In this document: piece after piece, positions 8,698-18,578 of the stretch
Numbering within the stretch: the stretch's first letter is position 1
Layout: each line of letters begins with the position of its first letter
Source of the DNA: Weissella soli
Lineage (GTDB): Bacteria > Bacillota > Bacilli > Lactobacillales > Lactobacillaceae
Length of the DNA: 64,000 nt
Assembly: GCF_001761545.1 (NCBI RefSeq)
Contig: NZ_CP017326.1
Location: 372,001 to 436,000 of the forward strand
Direction: 5' to 3'
Position numbers and translations under genes: made by a program
Notes under the pieces: model-generated
What the model saw: the letters and a program-made list of their open reading frames with translations, nothing else
Databases searched by the model: none
Told to the model about the DNA's origin: nothing

Positions 8698-8716
8698 CCG
8701 ATTCTTGAGGCGGAAC

Positions 8717-8755
8717 AAGAACCTTAAAATCGGATTGGTTTTAGGGTTCTTTTCT
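8717..8755 (+). terminator. Terminator or attenuator between accB and fabZ2
   Basis: A 13-bp stem (8717-8729 with 8739-8751, one G-U pair) encloses a 9-nt loop and is followed by a short T-rich stretch (TTCTT). Its place inside an otherwise continuous fab/acc gene order suggests partial termination. Confidence 0.55.
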
Positions 8756-8788
8756 TATAGAAATAATTAGGCGTCTAGTAGGTGTGCG

Positions 8789-8804
8789 CTTGTTTGCAAA
8801 CAAG
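8789..8804. repeat. Perfect 16-bp palindrome upstream of fabZ2
   Basis: CTTGTTTG-CAAACAAG is a perfect dyad located 40 bp before the fabZ2 start. It differs from the FabT-like palindromes at 1864-1888. It may be an operator for a second promoter of the fabZ2-acc part, or a hairpin in the leader. No protein can be assigned to it. Confidence 0.4.
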
Positions 8805-8843
8805 GGGGCACGTCTGATTTTGCAGGATATAAGGGGACATAAA

Positions 8844-9275
8844 ATGTCATTACTAAACACAACTGAAATTATGGAAATCTTGCCACACCGTTACCCAATG
8901 TTAATGTTGGATACAGTGGAGGAGTTAGAGCCAGGCGTGCGCGCAGTGGCGAAAAAGAATATTACGATTAATGAAGAAATCTTCCAGGGCCACTTTCCCG
9001 GTGACCCAACTTTTCCCGGTGCTTTGACAATTGAAGCCCTAGCCCAAACTGGGGCGGTTGCCTTATTGACACTGCCTGAATTTAAGGGCAAGACGGCCTA
9101 TTTTGGTGGAATTAAGAAAGCCCGTTACCGTAAAATGATTCGTCCAGGCGACACCTTGACACTTGAAGTAACATTAGATAAGTTACGTGGCGCAATCGGT
9201 TCAGGAAAGGGTGTTGTTTACGTTGATGGTAAGAAAGCTACCACTGCGGAACTAACATTTATTATTGGTGACTAA
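8844..9275 (+). CDS. fabZ: 3-hydroxyacyl-ACP dehydratase, FabZ paralogue 2
   Basis: Second hotdog-fold dehydratase of the cluster, 143 residues from the ATG at 8844, which has AAGGGGA upstream. An in-frame ATG at 8784 would add 20 unconserved residues. The active-site stretch is GHFPGDPTFPGALTIEALAQTG, with the catalytic His and Glu in place. It differs from paralogue 1 at GDPTFPGAL versus GNPVMPGVL and in the strand after KGKTAY. It lies between accB and accC, where lactobacilli and streptococci usually keep fabZ, so this copy is the likelier housekeeping dehydratase. That is inference from position. Confidence 0.9.
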   Translation: MSLLNTTEIMEILPHRYPMLMLDTVEELEPGVRAVAKKNITINEEIFQGHFPGDPTFPGALTIEALAQTGAVALLTLPEFKGKTAYFGGIKKARYRKMIRPGDTLTLEVTLDKLRGAIGSGKGVVYVDGKKATTAELTFIIGD

Positions 9276-10679
9276 ATGTTTAAAAAAGTATTAGTAGCAA
9301 ATCGTGGTGAAATCGCGGTCCGTATTATCCGAACATTAAGGGAAATGGGGATCAAGTCAGTGGCTGTTTATTCAACTGCTGATAAGGATAGCTTGCATGT
9401 GAAGTTAGCTGATGAAGCCATTGCGATCGGTGGACCGCGGTCAAAAGATAGTTATTTAAATATGAAGAATATCTTGAGTGCGGCATTGTTAACTGGCTCA
9501 GAAGCAATCCACCCGGGTTACGGTTTTTTGGCCGAAAACGAATTATTTGTCGAAATGGTTGAAGCCGTTGGTATCAAGTGGATTGGCCCAAGCCCTAAGG
9601 TCATCGAGTTAATGGGTAATAAAGCCAATGCGCGTGAATCGATGCGTCAGGCGGGGGTGCCGGTTATTCCGGGGTCAGACGGGTTTATTATGAATCCAGA
9701 TGAAGCCAAGGCGATTGGTGATCGTATCGGGTACCCCTTGTTGATTAAAGCGGCTGCCGGTGGTGGTGGTAAAGGGATGCGTTTTGTCTACACTGAAGCT
9801 GAATTAGTTGACAAATTTGCGGATGCCCAAAATGAAGCCCGGGCGTCATTTGGGGATGATCATATGTATATCGAAAAGGTGATGGAACACGTCCGTCACA
9901 TCGAGATGCAGGTAATCCGTGATCAAGCGGGACATGTGGTCTATTTTCCCGAGCGTAATTGTTCATTGCAACGTAACAACCAAAAGGTGCTTGAAGAATC
10001 ACCAGCTTTGGGGGTGACGCAGACGATGCGCGATGGTCTCGGCGAAGTTGCTAAGCGAGCCGTTGAAGCAATTGATTATGAAAATACGGGAACACTAGAA
10101 TTTTTGCAAGACTACGATGGTAATTTCTATTTCATGGAAATGAATACGCGAATTCAGGTTGAACATCCTGTGACTGAAATGGTAACCGGGTTAGACTTGA
10201 TTAAGTTGCAGATTCAGGTCGCTGCTGGTGAAGATTTGCCGGTTAAACAAGCTGACGTGAAGGTCAACGGATTTTCAATGGAAGTGCGATTGAATGCTGA
10301 AGCGCCAGAACGTAACTTTGCTCCTTCAGCTGGTCAAATTGATTTTGTCTTTTTGCCCACTGGTGGTCCAGGTATTCGCATCGACAGTGGTATCTATCAA
10401 GGAGCCAAGGTCGCACCGTTCTACGATTCAATGATTGCTAAGTTATTAGTCCATGCTGATTCACGCGCGGAAGTTTTGGCTAAGATGGAACGGATTCTCG
10501 ATGAGATGGTAATTAATGGTGTTGATACCAATGCGCACTTTCAAGCAGCCTTATTGCAGGATTCTGCAGTGATGCGGGGTGAGTTTGATACACAATACCT
10601 AGAAAAAGAATTTTTGCCACGTTGGCAAAAGAAGCTACCGTTGGCTGAGTTAGGAGGCGGAGATGGATTTATTCAATAA
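9276..10679 (+). CDS. accC: Biotin carboxylase subunit of acetyl-CoA carboxylase
   Basis: AccC carboxylates biotin on AccB with ATP and bicarbonate. The 467-residue ATP-grasp enzyme opens with KVLVANRGEIAVRIIRTLRE, then HPGYGFLAEN, the glycine-rich KAAAGGGGKGMR loop at about residue 160, and EMNTRIQVEHPVTEM. The length is normal to slightly long, with a C-terminal extension. The ATG abuts the fabZ2 stop with no gap. Its end overlaps accD by 17 bp. Confidence 0.96.
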   Translation: MFKKVLVANRGEIAVRIIRTLREMGIKSVAVYSTADKDSLHVKLADEAIAIGGPRSKDSYLNMKNILSAALLTGSEAIHPGYGFLAENELFVEMVEAVGIKWIGPSPKVIELMGNKANARESMRQAGVPVIPGSDGFIMNPDEAKAIGDRIGYPLLIKAAAGGGGKGMRFVYTEAELVDKFADAQNEARASFGDDHMYIEKVMEHVRHIEMQVIRDQAGHVVYFPERNCSLQRNNQKVLEESPALGVTQTMRDGLGEVAKRAVEAIDYENTGTLEFLQDYDGNFYFMEMNTRIQVEHPVTEMVTGLDLIKLQIQVAAGEDLPVKQADVKVNGFSMEVRLNAEAPERNFAPSAGQIDFVFLPTGGPGIRIDSGIYQGAKVAPFYDSMIAKLLVHADSRAEVLAKMERILDEMVINGVDTNAHFQAALLQDSAVMRGEFDTQYLEKEFLPRWQKKLPLAELGGGDGFIQ

Positions 10680-11505
10680 GGACCCTAAACCAGCTCCCAC
10701 CATTATGCGTGATCGCTCAATTAATGATCGCATACCAGATGGTTTGTTTTTAGCCTGTCCATATTGTGGTGCGCAGAGTTACTCCAAACAGTTAGGTCCA
10801 TTCCGGGTTTGTCAGAATTGTGGTTATGGTTTTCGCTTGCAAGCGCATGAACGGGTCGACTTGTTGACTGATAGCTTTGATGAAACGAATGCGGATTTGA
10901 AGTTAGGTGCAGTGACTTTTCCTGGCTATCAAGAAAAATTGGATCGTGCGCGTCAACAAACTGATTTGCAAGATTCCATCTTAACGGGAATTGCGACCAT
11001 TGGTGAATACCGGTTTGCCTTGGGCGTGATGGACTCATATTTCATCATGGGTTCATTGGGTACTATTACTGGTGAAAAAATCACACTGATGTTTGAACAA
11101 GCAACACGTGACCGGTTACCAGTAGTCTTGTTTACTGCGTCTGGTGGTGCCCGGATGCAAGAAGGTATTAATTCTTTGATGCAGATGGCAAAAGTATCAG
11201 CTGCGGTTGCTGAACACAGTGAAGCAGGGTTACTTTTCATTGTGGTCTTAACTGATCCAACGACTGGTGGCGTATCTGCGTCATTCGCCAATCAAGGTGA
11301 TATCACTTTGGCAGAGCCACATGCTTTGATTGGGTTTGCTGGTAAGCGGGTGATCGAACAAACGATTCATGAGAAGTTACCAGACGATTTTCAACGCGCC
11401 GAAACGGTACTTGAACATGGGTTTATTGATGCCATTATTGATCGGCGTGCGTTGAAGGAGACTTTGGCACAGCTGATTGGATTACATGCTCAGGAGGTGC
11501 GCTAA
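10663..11505 (+). CDS. accD: Acetyl-CoA carboxylase carboxyltransferase beta subunit
   Basis: AccD with AccA transfers carboxyl from biotin to acetyl-CoA to form malonyl-CoA. The 280-residue protein starts with a zinc ribbon (CPYCG ... CQNCGYGF at about residues 26-48), followed by the crotonase-fold carboxyltransferase domain with FTASGGARMQEG and the acyl-CoA region TDPTTGGVSASFA. The start is supported by TTAGGAGGCGGAG inside the accC end. Its stop overlaps the accA start codon (TAATG). Confidence 0.96.
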   Translation: MDLFNKDPKPAPTIMRDRSINDRIPDGLFLACPYCGAQSYSKQLGPFRVCQNCGYGFRLQAHERVDLLTDSFDETNADLKLGAVTFPGYQEKLDRARQQTDLQDSILTGIATIGEYRFALGVMDSYFIMGSLGTITGEKITLMFEQATRDRLPVVLFTASGGARMQEGINSLMQMAKVSAAVAEHSEAGLLFIVVLTDPTTGGVSASFANQGDITLAEPHALIGFAGKRVIEQTIHEKLPDDFQRAETVLEHGFIDAIIDRRALKETLAQLIGLHAQEVR

Positions 11506-12287
11506 TGGCTCTATTTAAGCGTGAAATGACCGCAGCACAGGTCGTCAAAAAATCACGTGAAGACCGTTTTGATGCTAATGAGATCATTAATGGCGTTTTC
11601 ACTGACTTCTTTGAACAACATGGTGATCGTTACTACGGTGATGATGAGGCGATCATTGGTGGGGTTGCCCGTTTGAACGGCCAACCGGTGACGGTCATTG
11701 CAATCAATAAGGGACGCACACTGGATGAAAAGCTAACCACACGTAATGGCTCACCACAACCTTGGGGCTATCGCAAGGCACAGCGTTTGATGGCTCAGGC
11801 GGAAAAGTTTGGTCGGCCAGTTATTACTTTTATCAACACCCCTGGTGCCTTTCCGGGTAAGACGGCTGAAGATCTTGGACAAGGTGAAGCGATTGCCAAG
11901 AGTATTTTGCAAAGTATTTCCTTAAAGGTACCCATGATTGCGATTATCTATGGTGAAGGTGGTTCAGGTGGTGCATTGGCTTTGGCTGCTGCTGATAAAG
12001 TTTGGATGTTTCAGCATGCGACTTATTCTGTTTTGTCACCCGAGGGTTTTGCGGCCATTCTTTGGAAGGATGCTAAGCGGGCTGACGAAGCAGCTGAATT
12101 ACTTGGTTTGACACCAAAGATTTTATTAGACAAGCAGATCATCGATGCGATTATACCCGAAAGTGGTAATCATCGACGTGTTTTTGATGTCTTGCGTGCT
12201 CGGTTAGTTGCTCAATTAGACGAGTTAGCAGAGCTCACGCCTGATGAAATTGTGGCGCAAAGACGGGCCCGTTTCCGTGCTTTTTAA
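11505..12287 (+). CDS. accA: Acetyl-CoA carboxylase carboxyltransferase alpha subunit
   Basis: AccA is the partner of AccD. The 260-residue protein keeps NKGRTLDEKLTTRNGSPQPWGYRKAQRL in shortened form, FINTPGAFPGKTAEDLGQGEAIA and GEGGSGGALALAAADKVWM, the crotonase-fold oxyanion segments. It is shorter than the E. coli protein at the N-terminus, as is usual in lactic acid bacteria. It begins in the accD stop codon and ends the fab/acc cluster before a terminator. Confidence 0.96.
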   Translation: MALFKREMTAAQVVKKSREDRFDANEIINGVFTDFFEQHGDRYYGDDEAIIGGVARLNGQPVTVIAINKGRTLDEKLTTRNGSPQPWGYRKAQRLMAQAEKFGRPVITFINTPGAFPGKTAEDLGQGEAIAKSILQSISLKVPMIAIIYGEGGSGGALALAAADKVWMFQHATYSVLSPEGFAAILWKDAKRADEAAELLGLTPKILLDKQIIDAIIPESGNHRRVFDVLRARLVAQLDELAELTPDEIVAQRRARFRAF

Positions 12288-12302
12288 GCTAGATGTATTC
12301 GC

Positions 12303-12336
12303 ACAGGTCTCTCGTAACTGAGGGGCCTGTTTTTTT
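12303..12336 (+). terminator. Terminator of the fab/acc cluster
   Basis: ACAGG and CCTGT close a hairpin with additional CTC/GGG pairing. The hairpin is followed by an uninterrupted T-run. It separates the fab cluster from the rRNA promoters. Confidence 0.75.
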
Positions 12337-12372
12337 GACACCATTAAAATTTAAAGAAAAAGTAAAGGAGGG

Positions 12373-12401
12373 TTGTGTTCAATATCGGCTCGCGGTATTA
12401 T
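12373..12401 (+). promoter_or_regulatory. rRNA operon promoter P1
   Basis: TTGTGT (12373-12378) and TATTAT (12396-12401) are separated by 17 bp. This is the upstream member of a tandem pair, as is common for rrn operons. Confidence 0.6.
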
Positions 12402-12456
12402 ATACAAGTTGTTTCAAACGAACGACGACTTATCAAAAATTAAATTCGAAAAGGTG

Positions 12457-12485
12457 TTGACAAAATAGCTTAACGTGCGTAATAT
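12457..12485 (+). promoter_or_regulatory. rRNA operon promoter P2
   Basis: A consensus TTGACA (12457-12462) is followed after 17 bp by TAATAT (12480-12485). It lies about 180 bp before mature 16S rRNA and just ahead of the processing-stem sequence, so it is probably the main rrn promoter. Confidence 0.7.
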
Positions 12486-12520
12486 AGATTAAGTTGTCAG
12501 CGAGACAATGTAGGACATTG

Positions 12521-12538
12521 AAAACTGAATAACGTTTC
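12521..12538 (+). other. 16S precursor processing stem, 5' arm
   Basis: These 18 nt are perfectly complementary to 14273-14290 downstream of 16S. The two would form the long stem that brings the 16S ends together for RNase III-type cleavage. A leader hairpin (CTTCAAATT-TTAG-AATTTGAAG, about 12559-12580) lies between this arm and the mature 5' end. Confidence 0.75.
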
Positions 12539-12666
12539 GATGATCAAATGTGTAGGGTCTTCAAATTTTAGAATTTGAAGCAAAAAACATTTGCGAAGTC
12601 AATTCGCTAGTAAATTCGTTTAACATTGGTTAAACACAACAAAGATTGAGTTATACTCAAGCTTTC

Positions 12667-14249
<1,583 letters not shown>

Positions 14250-14272
14250 AAATCGGAAACCTACACAGCGTT

Positions 14273-14290
14273 GAAACGTTATTCAGTTTT
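14273..14290 (+). other. 16S precursor processing stem, 3' arm
   Basis: This is the exact reverse complement of 12521-12538. It lies between the 16S 3' end and tRNA-Ala. Confidence 0.75.
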
Positions 14291-14322
14291 GAGTGTCTTA
14301 CACTCACAATATATTATCCCAT

Positions 14323-14395
14323 GGGGAATTAGCTCAGCTGGGAGAGCACCTGCTTTGCAAGCAGGGGGTCATCGGTTCGATCCCGATATTCTCCA
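14323..14395 (+). tRNA. tRNA-Ala (anticodon TGC) in the 16S-23S spacer
   Basis: A 73-nt cloverleaf. The acceptor GGGGAAT pairs with ATTCTCC, the D-arm is AGCTCAGCTGGGAGAGC, the anticodon loop is TTTGCAA, and the T-arm is GGTTCGATCCC. The 3' CCA is not encoded. It is the single spacer tRNA of this operon. Confidence 0.96.
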
Positions 14396-14420
14396 TTGGC
14401 CCACGTGAGTGGACCACTTA

Positions 14421-14458
14421 TTAGTTCTTTGAAAACTGAATCATATTAATGTAAATTT
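14421..14458 (+). other. 23S precursor processing stem, 5' arm
   Basis: The segment from TTAGTTCTTTG to GTAAATT pairs over nearly its whole length with 17561-17597 beyond the 23S 3' end. The core GAAAACTGAATCATAT echoes the core of the 16S stem, GAAAACTGAAT. Confidence 0.7.
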
Positions 14459-14608
14459 TTAAATTTCAATTTAAATTAAATTGAACCGAGAAATACACCG
14501 CGTTATTTTTTTTGAGTTTTAAAACAAGTTCATTACTTTAATTAGTAATAATCGCAAGTGACCTTTATGGTCACATACTCGAACTTGAATCATCAGCGTA
14601 AGCTGATA

Positions 14609-17524
<2,916 letters not shown>

Positions 17525-17560
17525 AGTAGTAACAGATAACGTGGTTTCAAAGTTCAATGT

Positions 17561-17597
17561 AATTTACAGAGATATGATTCAGTTTTGAGAGAACTAA
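17561..17597 (+). other. 23S precursor processing stem, 3' arm
   Basis: This segment is complementary to 14421-14458 with a few mismatches near the middle. It lies in the 23S-5S spacer. Confidence 0.7.
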
Positions 17598-17617
17598 ACT
17601 CTCACTAATTAAATACC

Positions 17618-17735
17618 GTGTCGTGATGATGGCACTGAGGTCACACCTGTTCCCATACCGAACACAGCAGTTAAGCTCAGTAGCGCCGAAAGTAGTTGGA
17701 GGATCGCTTCCTGCGAGGATAGGACGTCGCGATGC
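17618..17735 (+). rRNA. 5S ribosomal RNA
   Basis: About 118 nt, with the conserved CCCATACCGAACACAGCAGT loop and the terminal helix formed by GTGTCGTGA at the 5' end and TCGCGATGC at the 3' end. Ends are set by that helix. Confidence 0.92.
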
Positions 17736-17741
17736 ATTTAT

Positions 17742-17814
17742 GGACGTTTAGCTCAGCTGGGAGAGCACCTGCCTTACAAGCAGGGGGTCACAGGTTCGAT
17801 CCCTGTAACGTCCA
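17742..17814 (+). tRNA. tRNA-Val (anticodon TAC)
   Basis: A 73-nt cloverleaf with acceptor GGACGTT/AACGTCC, anticodon loop CTTACAA and T-arm AGGTTCGATCCCT. It begins 6 bp after 5S rRNA and is part of the rrn transcript. Confidence 0.96.
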
Positions 17815-17835
17815 TTTCATATTGATTAATATGAT

Positions 17836-17919
17836 GCCGTTGTGGCGGAATTGGCAGACGCGCGGGACTCAAAATCCCGTTCCCGCAAGGGAGTGTGGGT
17901 TCGACCCCCACCGACGGCA
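17836..17919 (+). tRNA. tRNA-Leu (anticodon CAA)
   Basis: An 84-nt class II tRNA with a long variable arm (TTCCCGCAAGGGAG). The anticodon stem-loop CGGGA-CTCAAAA-TCCCG gives anticodon CAA, reading UUG. The acceptor GCCGTTG pairs with CGACGGC. Confidence 0.95.
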
Positions 17920-17930
17920 TTGCAAACATG

Positions 17931-17951
17931 AAGCTCAATTTTGAGCTTTTT
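17931..17951 (+). terminator. Terminator between tRNA-Leu and tRNA-Pro
   Basis: AAGCTCAA-TT-TTGAGCTT is a perfect 8-bp stem followed by TTTT. It lies only about 20 bp before tRNA-Pro, so it may be leaky, or the tRNA-Pro may need its own promoter, which is not obvious. Confidence 0.65.
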
Positions 17952-17970
17952 GTTTTGTAAATTAAATTTT

Positions 17971-18044
17971 CGGGACGTAGCTCAGCTTGGTAGAGCACCT
18001 GGTTTGGGACCAGGGGGTCGCAGGTTCGAATCCTGTCGTCCCGA
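17971..18044 (+). tRNA. tRNA-Pro (anticodon TGG)
   Basis: A 74-nt cloverleaf with acceptor CGGGACG/CGTCCCG, anticodon stem-loop CCTGG-TTTGGGA-CCAGG (anticodon TGG) and T-arm AGGTTCGAATCCT. It follows a terminator-like hairpin and is itself followed by another terminator. Confidence 0.95.
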
Positions 18045-18051
18045 TATATGG

Positions 18052-18082
18052 AAGATGTAGCTTAATTGTTACATCTTTTTTT
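18052..18082 (+). terminator. Terminator of the rrn-tRNA operon
   Basis: AAGATGTA pairs with TACATCTT across a 10-nt loop and is followed by a long T-run. Confidence 0.8.
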
Positions 18083-18139
18083 ATTGGAAAAAACTACGCT
18101 GAGTTGCTAGTTTGATGTGAGTTCTGATCGTAATTCAAG

Positions 18140-18145
18140 TATAAT
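18140..18145 (+). promoter_or_regulatory. -10 box of the small gene at 18165
   Basis: A perfect TATAAT lies 19 bp before the start codon. I find no convincing -35 at normal spacing; TTGATG at 18112 is too far (22 bp). Confidence 0.45.
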
Positions 18146-18164
18146 AGTCCTAGAGGGGTATGTC

Positions 18165-18473
18165 ATGAAAAATAAATATGAACAGATTTCTGGTGAAACA
18201 TTTGTGGACTTAATTAATAATTTAGGGGTGAGTCCATTAGTGGGTGAAAAAACATTTAATATTCAACCAGGTTTTGAAGTTCGTGATGCATCAGGGACAA
18301 CTTACACCCTGCCATACTGGGATGTAATTCGTCGCGCTGATGATACATATTGGTCACCGCTTGATGACGAAGCGCGTAAGACAGTTTATAACGTCACTGA
18401 TTTTCAAGTTTTTTCAAAGAGCACCAATGAATGGTTACCGATGGTTGCATGGTTTGAGCTGGCAGAGATGTAG
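18165..18473 (+). CDS. Small acidic protein of unknown function (102 aa)
   Basis: The product is 102 residues starting MKNKYEQISGETFVDLINN. The start at 18165 is backed by AGAGGGG 5 bp upstream; the longer in-frame ATG at 18117 would overlap the promoter. It is acidic and soluble with no signal peptide or membrane span. It is rich in aromatic residues toward the C-terminus (YWDVIRR, YWSPLDD, EWLPMVAWFEL). I do not recognise a family. It is a single-gene unit between the tRNA cluster and a convergent membrane-protein gene. Confidence 0.7.
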   Translation: MKNKYEQISGETFVDLINNLGVSPLVGEKTFNIQPGFEVRDASGTTYTLPYWDVIRRADDTYWSPLDDEARKTVYNVTDFQVFSKSTNEWLPMVAWFELAEM

Positions 18474-18490
18474 CGACTGACATCTTTTTT
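18466..18490 (+). terminator. Short terminator overlapping the end of the 102-aa gene
   Basis: AGATGT and ACATCT flank an 8-nt loop and run into TTTTTT. The 5' arm overlaps the stop codon. Confidence 0.6.
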
Positions 18491-18520
18491 CATTAAGCCC
18501 ACAAATTGATAACGACACAT

Positions 18521-18575
18521 CGTAAAATAAACAACGGCCAAGTAGCTATACTACTTGGCCGTTGTTCATTTTACG
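18521..18575. terminator. Long bidirectional terminator hairpin
   Basis: The arms 18521-18545 and 18551-18575 pair at 24 of 25 positions around the loop CTATA; the outer part is CGTAAAAT/ATTTTACG and the inner part AACAACGGCCAAGTAG with its complement. It stands between convergent genes and probably ends transcription of the minus-strand YfhO gene and any read-through from the left. The stem is unusually long. Confidence 0.7.
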
Positions 18576-18578
18576 ATA

